Shown here: positions 17,180 to 24,653 of the stretch, one piece after another | Layout: each line of letters begins with the position of its first letter | Position numbering within the stretch: position 1 is the first letter of the stretch | Source of the DNA: BOG-908 sp964242115 | GTDB taxonomy: Bacteria > Pseudomonadota > Alphaproteobacteria > Acetobacterales > Acetobacteraceae | DNA length: 64,000 nucleotides | Assembly (NCBI GenBank): GCA_964242115.1 | Contig: CAXSZX010000002.1 | Coordinates: 292,571-356,570, forward strand | Direction of reading: 5' to 3' | Notes under the pieces: model-generated | Told to the model about the DNA's origin: nothing | The model's database searches: none | The model's input: the letters and a program-made list of their open reading frames with translations, nothing else | Position numbers and translations under genes: made by a program

Positions 17180-17255
17180 GGGGCTGTAGCTCAGTTGGGA
17201 GAGCGCCTGAATGGCATTCAGGAGGTCAGGGGTTCGATTCCCCTCAGCTCCACCA
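17180..17255 (+). tRNA. tRNA-Ala (anticodon GGC)
   Basis: Complete cloverleaf: acceptor GGGGCTG pairing with CAGCTCC, D-arm AGCTCAGTTGGGAGAGC, anticodon stem CCTGA/TCAGG with loop ATGGCAT, T-arm AGGGGTTCGATTCCCCT, and an encoded CCA end. The loop gives anticodon GGC for alanine GCC and GCU codons. Confidence 0.96.
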
Positions 17256-17271
17256 GCGAAGGAACCCACTT

Positions 17272-17565
17272 TTGCAATCAAGCAAGCACGCCCTGCCGCG
17301 TTATCGCGACGTTTCCCACAACGCGCACGCCAGGTGGCAAAAGTTTTTTGGTTCTTTTTTTCAAGAAAGGACTGCTTGCCTTCTTGTCCTGAGCACGACC
17401 TTGGCCTTGTCAGCCTGCGTCTCGAACTCCGCCGACCAGCCCACCGGCAGCCCTCGCCTGTCCAACAACGGCGCCGGCCCCTACATCGGCGGCAGTGCCG
17501 GCAGCTCGATCGGCGGCGGCCCACTGGGCGCCGGCACCGAAGACAATCGCGCGGGCGCGAAGTAG
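17272..17565 (+). CDS. Small putative lipoprotein with repeat-encoded leader
   Basis: About 97 residues. LVLSTTLALSACVSNSAD is a lipobox (LSAC, lipidated Cys), followed by a short Gly/Ser-rich mature part of about 50 residues ending AGTEDNRAGAK. No start codon lies close before the hydrophobic segment. The nearest in-frame candidate is TTG 17272, with GAAGGA eight bases upstream, and this forces translation through a palindromic repeat (WQKFFGSFFQERTACL). Either the repeat now forms the charged n-region of the signal peptide, or it destroyed the original start and the gene is dying. Function unknown. Confidence 0.45.
   Translation: MQSSKHALPRYRDVSHNAHARWQKFFGSFFQERTACLLVLSTTLALSACVSNSADQPTGSPRLSNNGAGPYIGGSAGSSIGGGPLGAGTEDNRAGAK
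17277..17380. repeat. Nested palindromic repeat, copy 11
   Basis: The right arm AAAAGTTTTTTGGTTC and CTGCTTGCC are clear. The left arm is reduced to CAAGCAAGCACGCC. It lies within the leader of the putative lipoprotein gene. Confidence 0.75.
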
Positions 17566-17713
17566 GCCGGCCTCCAGAGCGTTTTTCGACCTCGTTGGAT
17601 CGCATAAGCAGTCCGTAAAAAGATATAGCTCTTTAGTTTGGCGAGCATCTGTATCCGACGGGCGACCCCGTTTGATTGGATGATGCTCTAGTCGCAAGGC
17701 GTCAAAGCCCACC

Positions 17714-18454
17714 ATGCCCCGCCTGAGCGGCAAGACCTGCGTCGTTACCGGGGCTGCACGCGGCATCGGCCGTTCGATCGCCGAGGCTTTCACCGCAGAA
17801 GGCGCCGACGTGATCGCCACTGACAAGGACCTGGCCGAAGCTGCTGCGATGGCAGCGCAGACAGGCTGCCGCGTCCAGCGTCTCGACGTCGGCCGCGAGG
17901 CCGACTGGCACGCTCTGGCCGCCTCGCCCCAGCTCCGGACGTGCTGGTGAACAACGCCGGCGTCGCCGGCTTCGAAGACGGCGAGACGGCGCACGACCCC
18001 GAGCAAGCGAGCCTGGCGGCACGGCGCGCGGTGCACGCGGTGAACCTGGACGGCACCTTCCTGGGCTGCCGCTACGCCATCCGGCGATGAAGGCGCGCGG
18101 GATCGGCTCGCGATCATCAACACCTCGTCGCGCTCAGGCCTGGTAGGCACCGGGTGCTGCCGCCTACGCATCTTGAGACGGTAGCCCTGTACTGCGCGCA
18201 GCAGGGATGGGCGATCCGGTACAACTTGATCCACCCCGCGGCAACCCTGACGCCCATGTGGGAACCCATGTTGGGCACTGCTCCTGATAGGGAGGAGCGG
18301 ATCGCCAGGCTGGTGGCAGAGACGCCGCTGAGGCGGTTCGCCCGCGCCGGCGAGGCGGCGCAGGTCGCCGTGCTGCTGGCGTCCGACGAGGCCGGCTACG
18401 TGACCGGCGCAGAGTTCGACATCAGCGGCTTGCTGGCAGGCTCGGCGGCAGTGC
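17714..18454 (+). pseudogene. Short-chain dehydrogenase/reductase, broken by frameshifts
   Basis: The SDR fold can be followed across three frames. The first segment, from ATG 17714, has VVTGAARGIGRSIAEAF (NAD(P) TGxxxGxG) and IATDKDL, and stops near 17950. The next frame resumes with DVLVNNAGVAGFEDGE and VNLDGTFLGCRYAI to about 18090. A third picks up the strand with SSRSG and then TVALYCAQQGWAIRYNLIHPAAT. The YxxxK catalytic stretch between AYAS and TVALYC is missing, an apparent in-gene deletion. C-terminal YVTGAEFDISGLLAGS is intact. Sequencing error could explain single shifts but not the deletion. Confidence 0.8.
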
Positions 18455-18462
18455 TCGAGCCC

Positions 18463-18605
18463 AAGCAAGCCCTTTTTTCGAGAGAAGGAAGAAAAAAGCT
18501 TTTGCGGGCGCTGTCGCGGACGGCTGAAGCGACACGCCTCCACACGGCGCACCCAACGAGAGCAAAAGTTTTTTGCTTCGTCCTTTCAAAGAAGAACCGC
18601 TTGCC
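18463..18605. repeat. Nested palindromic repeat, copy 12
   Basis: CAAGCAAGCCCTTTTTTCGAG left arm, GCGCTGTCGCGGACGG core, AAAAGTTTTTTGCTTCG right arm. It follows the end of the SDR pseudogene. Confidence 0.85.
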
Positions 18606-19014
18606 TTGCCTTGCTTCGGCGAAGTGCCACTCCCGGCAGGCTGATTTTGCTGCACACGAGGCGGCCGCCGCGACGAGTCCATCCGGTCCGACCCGACCGG
18701 AAAACACGCTGACAACCGCCCGGTACGCACGACTAAAAACCGAAATCGTACGGCGACGCGGGACCGACTTGCCGGCCGGCCTGAATCGGCTTGACAGCCG
18801 CTTTCTCAGGCGTAACGTGAGCTTGACACACGTAGTGTCTTGTAAACCTGACAGTTGGCACGACCCCGTTCGTCGCGGGCGCCTGGCCGCCTGTAGCGCG
18901 CGACGGCATGGCGCGCAGGACGAGCGTTGACCGACCATAACTGTTCGCAGCCGCGACAAGCCCGCGTGCGGGTTTCAGCACGCAAAAACCTGATCCGTTC
19001 AAGAAGGTGTCTTC
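18606..19014 (+). other. Upstream region of the LH2 genes
   Basis: About 410 bases with no supported gene. It carries TTGACA at 18823-18828 and a TGT-N12-ACA box just downstream, both oriented toward pucB. A long leader of about 160 bases separates the box from the pucB start, and AAGAAGG precedes that ATG. Confidence 0.5.
18836..18853 (+). promoter_or_regulatory. PpsR/CrtJ-type operator candidate (TGT-N12-ACA)
   Basis: TGTCTTGTAAACCTGACA matches the TGT-N12-ACA palindrome bound by the oxygen- and light-responsive repressor PpsR/CrtJ in purple bacteria. It lies 8 bases after a TTGACA hexamer and about 160 bases upstream of pucB. A short consensus like this can occur by chance, but its position before LH2 genes fits. 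Confidence 0.5.
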
Positions 19015-19191
19015 ATGAGCACCACGACTAGCCTCATCAACGAAGACCCGAGCAGGGTCTGGCCGACAGGCCTCACCATCGCCGAGTCCGAAGAACTGCA
19101 CCGCCACGTCATCGACGGTGCGCGCGTGTTCTTCGTCATCTCGGTATTCGCGCACATCCTGGCGTACATCTATTCGCCCTGGCTGCATTAG
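19015..19191 (+). CDS. pucB: Light-harvesting LH2 beta subunit
   Basis: 58 residues, normal for an antenna beta polypeptide. The polar N-terminus (MSTTTSLINEDPSRVWPTGL) is followed by IAESEELHRHVIDGARVFF with the first conserved His, then the membrane helix VFFVISVFAHILAYIYSPW. Its His in FAHILAY is the axial ligand of bacteriochlorophyll a. The protein inserts in the inner membrane and pairs with PucA in ring-shaped LH2. ATG 19015 has AAGAAGG upstream. pucA starts 19 bases after its stop, so the two form the usual pucBA pair. Confidence 0.95.
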   Translation: MSTTTSLINEDPSRVWPTGLTIAESEELHRHVIDGARVFFVISVFAHILAYIYSPWLH

Positions 19192-19209
19192 ACTCGGGAG
19201 GAATCAACA

Positions 19210-19539
19210 ATGAACCAAGGCAGGATCTGGTGCGTGGTGCACCCGACCGTGGGTTTGCCGCTGTTCCTCGGCAGCGTGGCGCTCACCTCGCTGGCCGTGC
19301 ACACCGCGGTGATGACGCACACGAACTGGATGTCGAACTACTGGCAAGGCGCCGCACGCACACGCACCACCGATGCAACGACAGCCGCCCCCGCCGCCTT
19401 CTCGATGAAGGTGACGCCAGTGCCGGCCACCACGACGTCACAAGCCTCGTTCGTGATCACCGTGTCGCCGACGGGAACGTCGCAAACACAAGCCGCGGCA
19501 CTACTGCAACAACCGACGCGAACGGCCAGCGCGAACTAG
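19210..19539 (+). CDS. pucA: Light-harvesting LH2 alpha subunit with long C-terminal extension
   Basis: 109 residues, about twice the usual 50-60. The first ~50 are a standard LH2 alpha: MNQGRIWCVVHPTVGLPLFLG, a membrane helix, the bacteriochlorophyll-ligating His in LAVHTAVMTHTNW and the YWQG end. From about residue 48 a Thr/Ala/Ser/Pro-rich tail of ~60 residues follows (ending QQPTRTASAN), which would lie on the periplasmic side. Strong ribosome binding site GGGAGGA. It pairs with pucB upstream and precedes pucC. The tail contains no recognised domain and may be disordered or cleaved. Confidence 0.92.
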   Translation: MNQGRIWCVVHPTVGLPLFLGSVALTSLAVHTAVMTHTNWMSNYWQGAARTRTTDATTAAPAAFSMKVTPVPATTTSQASFVITVSPTGTSQTQAAALLQQPTRTASAN

Positions 19540-19558
19540 CGGCGCATCTTAGTGACTA

Positions 19559-19784
19559 CCAAGGCAAGGCCAGGGGCTGTGCCCCTGGACCCCGTGGTGC
19601 GCAGCACGCGTGCGCGTGACGGGGCCAGTCGGCCCCAGACCCCATTGCCTAAGGCAGTTCTGAAGGGGGCCGCGCGCGCATTTGCAACACGCGAGTCGGC
19701 CCCCTCCGAAACTGCCTTAAATCAGGTGCTAAGGACGACTGTCCTTAGCGGGGTCCAGGGGCAGAGCCCCTGGCCTTGCCTAGG
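19559..19784. repeat. Large nested inverted repeat between pucA and pucC (MITE-like)
   Basis: Outer arms of 36 bases (19559-19594 and 19749-19784) are near-perfect reverse complements; both contain CCAGGGGC and GCCCCTGG, so each is itself a hairpin. A second pair lies inside (19648-19672 and 19697-19719), and a third hairpin CTAAGGAC/GTCCTTAG spans 19729-19748. The element has no coding capacity. It differs in sequence from the AT-rich palindromes found elsewhere here. It would give very strong RNA structure inside the puc transcript and could lower pucC expression relative to pucBA. Confidence 0.9.
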
Positions 19785-19793
19785 TAGCCCCCC

Positions 19794-21185
19794 ATGAACC
19801 GCGCCAGCCAAGCCGCGATGCGCGCCTGGATCGGCCTGGGCACCCGTTTCCTCCCCTTCGCCGACGCCGCCACCCCCGACCTGCCGCTCCCGCGCCTGTT
19901 ACGATTGTCGCTGTTCCAGGTCTCCGTCGGCATGGCGCTGGTGCTGCTCGTCGGCACCCTCAACCGCGTCATGATCGTCGAACTCCACGTGCCGGCCTCG
20001 CTGGTTGGCATCATGATCTCCCTGCCGCTGATCGCCGCCCCGTTCCGCGCACTCGTCGGCTTCCGCTCTGACACGCACGTCTCCGCACTGGGCTGGCGGC
20101 GCGTGCCGTTCATGTTCAAGGGCGCAATGGTGCAGTTTGGCGGCCTGGCGATCATGCCGTTCGCCCTGCTGGTGCTGTCCGGCCAAGGCAACGCCGCCCA
20201 CGCGCCCGCCTGGATCGGTCTGCTCGGTGCGGCCACCGCCTTCCTGCTGGTGGGCGCCGGCCTGCACACCATCCAGACGATAGGCCTGGCTCTGGCCACC
20301 GACCTGGCGCCGGCGCAGTCCCAGCCGAAAGTAGTCGGGCTGATGTACGTCATGCTGCTGTTCGGCATGATCGCCAGCGCGCTCGCCTTTGGCGCCTTCC
20401 TGGCCGACTTCACCGCCGGCCGGCTGGTGCAGGTGATCCAGGCCGCCGCCGTGCTCACCATCCTGCTGAACACCACCGCGCTGTGGAAACAGGAAGGCCG
20501 CGGCACCCGCGCCGCGCACGCCCGCACCCAGCCCAGCTTCCGCCAATCCTGGCGCAGCTTTACGGCCGGCGGCCAGGCCATCCGCCGCCTGGCGGTGGTG
20601 GGCCTTGGCACGATGGCGTTCAGCATGGAGGACGTGTTGCTGGAACCCTATGGCGGCCAGGTTCTGCACTTGTCCGTTGGCGACACTACCAAGCTGACCG
20701 CGGCGCTCGCCGTGGGTGGCCTGTTCGGCTTCGGCCTAGCTTCCCGCGTGCTGGGCCGCGGGGCGGACCCGTTCCGCATGGCCGGCTACGGCGCACTGGT
20801 CGGCATCCCCGCGTTCGCCGCTGTCGTCTTGGCCGCACCCGCCGGCTCGGCGCTGCTGTTCGGCGCCGGCACGCTGCTGATCGGCTTCGGCGCCGGGCTG
20901 TTCGGCCACGGCACGCTCACCGCTACCATGAGGCTCGCACCCGCCAGCCAGACCGGCCTTGCTTTGGGCGCGTGGGGCGCAGTGCAGGCTTCCGCCGCCG
21001 GCGTTGCCATCGCACTGGGCGGCGTGCTGCGCGACGCTGTGGCCGCCAGCCGGCCAAGTGCCGCCGCCGCGACCGGCTACGACGCCGTCTATAGCCTGGA
21101 GATTGCCTTGCTGGTGGTCACGCTCGCTTACCTGCTTCCGCTGGTCCGCCGCACGACGTCGGCAACGAGGCACGCCCAGACCTGA
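19794..21185 (+). CDS. pucC: PucC-family (BCD) transporter, LH2 assembly factor
   Basis: 463 residues with about twelve membrane helices, a major-facilitator fold. The BCD/PucC family start is visible as LPRLLRLSLFQVSVGMALVLLVGTLNRVMIVEL, followed by PFRALVGFRSDTH, GWRRVPFMFKGAMVQFGGLAIMPFALL and, in the second half, MAFSMEDVLLEPYGGQVL. PucC proteins are needed for LH2 assembly, possibly by delivering bacteriochlorophyll or chaperoning subunits in the inner membrane. ATG 19794 follows pucBA on the same strand, separated only by a structured inverted repeat. Confidence 0.93.
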   Translation: MNRASQAAMRAWIGLGTRFLPFADAATPDLPLPRLLRLSLFQVSVGMALVLLVGTLNRVMIVELHVPASLVGIMISLPLIAAPFRALVGFRSDTHVSALGWRRVPFMFKGAMVQFGGLAIMPFALLVLSGQGNAAHAPAWIGLLGAATAFLLVGAGLHTIQTIGLALATDLAPAQSQPKVVGLMYVMLLFGMIASALAFGAFLADFTAGRLVQVIQAAAVLTILLNTTALWKQEGRGTRAAHARTQPSFRQSWRSFTAGGQAIRRLAVVGLGTMAFSMEDVLLEPYGGQVLHLSVGDTTKLTAALAVGGLFGFGLASRVLGRGADPFRMAGYGALVGIPAFAAVVLAAPAGSALLFGAGTLLIGFGAGLFGHGTLTATMRLAPASQTGLALGAWGAVQASAAGVAIALGGVLRDAVAASRPSAAAATGYDAVYSLEIALLVVTLAYLLPLVRRTTSATRHAQT

Positions 21186-21191
21186 AACGAA

Positions 21192-21310
21192 GGCAAGGCC
21201 TGTTTTTAAACAAAAAAGCAGCAAACAACTTTTATCCCTGCTGTCGCGCAGCACGCACCCAAAGGAACAAAGTTTTCTGGTTGTTTTTTCAAAGAAAACT
21301 GCCTGCTTGC
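21192..21310. repeat. Nested palindromic repeat, copy 13
   Basis: Starts six bases after the pucC stop: GGCAAGGCCTGTTTTTAAAC, core CTGCTGTCGCGCAGC, right arm AAAGTTTTCTGGTTG ending GCCTGCTTGC. It probably ends the puc transcript. Confidence 0.85.
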
Positions 21311-21364
21311 TACCGCTCTGAACAACACCGCAAACCAGACAGAAGCCGAAGGAGACACCCCGCC

Positions 21365-22093
21365 ATGCCGATCTCCCGCCTGTTCCACGCCGCCGCGGAC
21401 GCCCAAGACGCCGCCACCAAGCTCAGGCAAGCCGGCTACGAGCGCGTGCACGTCATCAGCGGCACGGGCGAGGCGAGCAGCCACGACCAGATGCGCCAGC
21501 ACGGCATCTCCCACGACCACGCCAAGCACTTCGAGGACCGCATCGGGGCCGGCCACGCCCTGGTCATCGTGGATCCACCCTTCGGCACCGGCGCGGAGGC
21601 CGTCGAGATCCTCGACGCCGCAGGTCCGGCCGACACCCAGGCCGAGGAAACCTCCGGCGCATTCCCCTCCACCTACCACCACGTAGGCCACGACAACGCC
21701 GCCCCGCTCTCGCAAGCGTTCGGCCTGCCCGTCCTCTCGCATGAGGCCGCACCTTTCTCCCGGCTGCTCGGCCTGTCCACCCTGTCGCGCAAGCAGAGCC
21801 CCGGGGCCAAGTCGCACGGGCTGCCGACGCTTACGCACAACGCCGCACCGCTGTCCTCGGCGTTGCACATCGGCACGCTGACGCGAAACGCCGCGCCGCT
21901 GTTTTCCACGCTGCATGTCGGTACGCTGTCACACGCGGCGGCACCCCTATCGCGCGCGCTCGGGCTGCCGGTGCTCGCGTCGAAGGCAGCGCCGCTGTCC
22001 AAGGCGATCGGCTGGCGGGAGATACTGCATGATCCGGCGCCGCTGTCGCGGATGCTTGGGCTGAAGGTGCTGTCGGGAGACAAAACAAGGTAG
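21365..22093 (+). CDS. Unknown protein built of eight 16-residue repeats
   Basis: 242 residues. The first ~75 (MPISRLFHAAADAQDAATKLRQAGYERVHVIS) resemble the small alpha/beta domain of general stress proteins of the YflT/GSP17M type, with a DPPFGTG strand. From about residue 115 it consists of eight consecutive 16-residue units, for example NAAPLSQAFGLPVLSH, EAAPFSRLLGLSTLSR and NAAPLSSALHIGTLTR, with consensus xAAPLSxxLGLPxLSx; the third unit is the most diverged. ATG 21365 has AAGGAG upstream. No signal peptide. It follows pucC on the same strand, across a palindromic repeat. I do not recognise the family. Confidence 0.75.
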   Translation: MPISRLFHAAADAQDAATKLRQAGYERVHVISGTGEASSHDQMRQHGISHDHAKHFEDRIGAGHALVIVDPPFGTGAEAVEILDAAGPADTQAEETSGAFPSTYHHVGHDNAAPLSQAFGLPVLSHEAAPFSRLLGLSTLSRKQSPGAKSHGLPTLTHNAAPLSSALHIGTLTRNAAPLFSTLHVGTLSHAAAPLSRALGLPVLASKAAPLSKAIGWREILHDPAPLSRMLGLKVLSGDKTR

Positions 22094-22094
22094 G

Positions 22095-22216
22095 GCAAGC
22101 GCTTCTTTTTCGAGAGAAAGAAGCAAACAGCTTTTGCCGCGGCTGTCGCGGAGTCTCCTCGGACGGGTGGCCAGGAGAACAAAGTTTTCTGGTTCTTTCT
22201 CGAAAAACAACCGCTT
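22095..22216. repeat. Nested palindromic repeat, copy 14
   Basis: GGCAAGCGCTTCTTTTTCGAG, core GGCTGTCGCGGAGTC, right arm AAAGTTTTCTGGTTC ending CCGCTTCTTC. Starts two bases after the preceding stop. Confidence 0.85.
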
Positions 22217-22286
22217 CTTCGCCTTCCCGGAACATTGTTCTGGCCTGTGCGCGTTGTGGGGATCATCCTTCCGCCGGGAGGACAAA

Positions 22287-23153
22287 ATGCGATTACCCCG
22301 CACCCTCGCTCTGGCGTTTGCACTCGCGCTTGCGACGATGCAGGCGCGTGCAACACCTCTGACACAGGACCACGCCGCGCGGATGACCATCGCGGTGATG
22401 GTGAACGGCCACGGCCCCTATCCCTTCGTCATCGACACCGGCGCCGACCGCACCGTCATCTCCCGCGAGCTCGCCGCCACGCTGAAGCTGCCGCCAGGCG
22501 CGCCGGTCCGCTTGCACGACACCGCTGGCGCCGCCCTGGTGGACACTGTTGTGCTGGACACGCTCGCCTTTGGCGGCCGCAACGTGCACGCCCTGCAGGC
22601 GCCGGTGCTCGAAGCCGCCAACCTCGGCGCCGACGGCATGATCGGCATCGACAGCCTGCACGACCAGCACGTCACGATGGATTTCACCACCAGCACGTTC
22701 GCCTCCATGCCGTCGGTGGACGCCGACGACGCGGTGCTGGCCAACACCATCGTCGTGCACGGCCGCAGCCGCTTCGGCCAGCTCGTCCTGGTGGACGCCG
22801 ACGTGGGCGGCGAGAAGGTTTTCGTCATCCTGGACTCCGGCGCACAGAACAGCATCGGCAACGCCGCCCTGCAGCGCCTGGTCAGCGCCATGGCCGCGCG
22901 CCGCCCGCCCACCAACGAGGTGATCAGCGTGATGGGCGGCCACACGCCGGCACACACCAACACGGTCGACGAGATTCGTCTGGGCAGGATGAAGCTGCTG
23001 AACCTGCCGATCGCCTACGCGGACCTCGAAACATTCCGGCAGTTCGGGCTGGGCGCGCGGCCGGCGATCCTGCTGGGCATGGATGCGTTGCGGCTATTTC
23101 GCAGCGTATCGGTGGATTTTCGCAGGCGAGAGGCGGCGTTTGTGACGCAGTGA
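22287..23153 (+). CDS. Exported two-lobe retropepsin-like aspartic protease
   Basis: 288 residues with a signal peptide (MRLPRTLALAFALALATMQARA). Two aspartic-protease motifs are present: YPFVIDTGADRTVISREL at about residues 48-65 and VFVILDSGAQNSIGNAAL at about 188-205, each followed by a hydrophobic glycine segment (GMIGIDSL; AILLGMDALRLF). Two Asp motifs in one chain imply an internally duplicated monomer, not the usual single-lobe dimer. Target unknown; a periplasmic processing role is likely. ATG 22287 follows GGGAGGAC. Confidence 0.87.
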   Translation: MRLPRTLALAFALALATMQARATPLTQDHAARMTIAVMVNGHGPYPFVIDTGADRTVISRELAATLKLPPGAPVRLHDTAGAALVDTVVLDTLAFGGRNVHALQAPVLEAANLGADGMIGIDSLHDQHVTMDFTTSTFASMPSVDADDAVLANTIVVHGRSRFGQLVLVDADVGGEKVFVILDSGAQNSIGNAALQRLVSAMAARRPPTNEVISVMGGHTPAHTNTVDEIRLGRMKLLNLPIAYADLETFRQFGLGARPAILLGMDALRLFRSVSVDFRRREAAFVTQ

Positions 23154-23156
23154 GGA

Positions 23157-23294
23157 AGCAAGCGGTTCTTTTTCGAGAAAAAGAACCAAAAAGCTTTTAC
23201 TTCGGCTGTCGCGGACCATGCCCGACAGGCAAAGTACGCGACAGCCGCGACACAAGTCTTTTGCTTCTTTTCTTCAGAAAAGAAGGCCTTGCTT
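23157..23294. repeat. Nested palindromic repeat, copy 15
   Basis: Between convergent genes: three bases after the protease stop and two bases before the accA stop. Left arm GCAAGCGGTTCTTTTTCGAG, core GCTGTCGCGGACC with matching GCGACAGCCG, right arm CTTTTGCTTCTTTTCTTCAG. Confidence 0.92.
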
Positions 23295-23296
23295 TC

Positions 23297-24253
23297 TTAG
23301 ATCAACCCCTCCCGCCCCATCGCCAAAAACTTCTCCCGACGGTGCGCCCGCAGTGCGGCCGCCTCCATACTCACCAGCGGCCGCAGCGCCTCCGCAATCG
23401 CCACCCCCACGGCCGCCACAGCCACCGCCGGCTCGCGTTGCGCGCCTCCCAGCGGCTCGGCCACGATATCGTCGATCAGCTTCAGCCCCTTCAGATCCGC
23501 CGCCGTCAGCTTCAGCGCTTCGGCCGCGGTCGGCGCCTGCGCCGCGTCACGCCACAGGATGCTCGCACACCCTTCCGGCGAGATAACCGAGTACACCGCA
23601 TGCTCAAGCATCAGTACCCGGTCCCCGGTAGCAAGCGCGATGGCCCCGCCCGAACCGCCCTCGCCGATGATCGTCGCCACGATCGGCACCGGCGCGTCCA
23701 GGCACGCCTCGATCGACCGCGCGATGGCTTCGGCCTGCCCGCGCGCCTCCGCGTCAATGCCCGGAAACGCGCCCGACGTGTCCACGAAGGTCAGCAGCGG
23801 CAGCCCGAACCGGCCCGCCATCTCGATCAGCCGCCGCGCCTTGCGGTATCCCTCCGGCTTGGCCGAGCCAAAATTGTGCTTCACCCGCGAATCGGTCTCG
23901 GTCCCCTTCTCGGTCCCTAGCACCATTACCGGCCGGCCCTCGAACCGCCCGATCCCGCCCACGATGGCCGCGTCCTCGGCAAACGCGCGGTCGCCGGCCA
24001 GCGGCGTGTAATCGGTGATCAGTTGGGCGATGTAGGCCAGCGCCCGCGGCCGGTCCTCGTGGCGGGCGACCTGCGTCTTCTGCCACGGGGTCAGCTTGGC
24101 GTAGGTGGCGCGCAGCTGGCGGTCGACCTTGTCGGTCAGCTTGGCCAGGTCCTCGGCGATGTTGAGCCCCTCGGGCTCACTCATCGTCCGCAGCTCCTCG
24201 ACCTTGCCCTCCAGCTCGGCGATCTGTTTTTCGAAATCCAGGAAATGCCGCAT
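23297..24253 (-). CDS. accA: Acetyl-CoA carboxylase carboxyltransferase subunit alpha
   Basis: 318 residues, the normal length. MRHFLDFEKQIAELEGKVEEL is the typical N-terminal helix. Later come ATYAKLTPWQKTQVARHEDRP, GRPVMVLGTEKGTE, the catalytic crotonase-fold core IGEGGSGGAIALATGDRVLML, and AVYSVISPEGCASILWRDA. With AccD it transfers carboxyl from carboxybiotin to acetyl-CoA in fatty-acid synthesis. It is a single gene flanked by palindromic repeats at both ends. Confidence 0.97.
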   Translation of the reverse strand: MRHFLDFEKQIAELEGKVEELRTMSEPEGLNIAEDLAKLTDKVDRQLRATYAKLTPWQKTQVARHEDRPRALAYIAQLITDYTPLAGDRAFAEDAAIVGGIGRFEGRPVMVLGTEKGTETDSRVKHNFGSAKPEGYRKARRLIEMAGRFGLPLLTFVDTSGAFPGIDAEARGQAEAIARSIEACLDAPVPIVATIIGEGGSGGAIALATGDRVLMLEHAVYSVISPEGCASILWRDAAQAPTAAEALKLTAADLKGLKLIDDIVAEPLGGAQREPAVAVAAVGVAIAEALRPLVSMEAAALRAHRREKFLAMGREGLI

Positions 24254-24318
24254 GATCGGGGCGCTTCAATCACAGCGCGGCCGGTTCCGCCAGGGTGGCG
24301 GGCACCAAGAGCAAGCAA

Positions 24319-24446
24319 GGCAAGCGGTTCTTTTTTGAAAAAAAGAACCAAAAAACTTTTGTTCCCTTGGATACACGCTAGGGGAAGTCCGCGACAGCCG
24401 GACCAAAAGTCTTTTGCTTCTTTTCTTCAGAAAAGAAGGCCTTGCC
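24319..24446. repeat. Nested palindromic repeat, copy 16
   Basis: AAGCGGTTCTTTTTTGAAAA left arm, GTCCGCGACAGCCG core, CAAAAGTCTTTTGCTTC right arm. It lies between the divergent accA and GT87 genes. Confidence 0.92.
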
Positions 24447-24653
24447 TTCCTCGCCAAAGGTCGAGGAGTGACCACTGGCGCTACCGAGGCGATACGCTCC
24501 GGCCAGAAAAAAACTAAGCCAGCTGAACCCACAAGGGACATTGGTAAAACGGACAAGAAGCGTTTATTAATGTAACGCAACAAAATCTTTCACGCCCGCA
24601 TGATGATGATGTTTGTTGCAGAGTAGCGCCGAAACACCCTAAACATCGCACAT

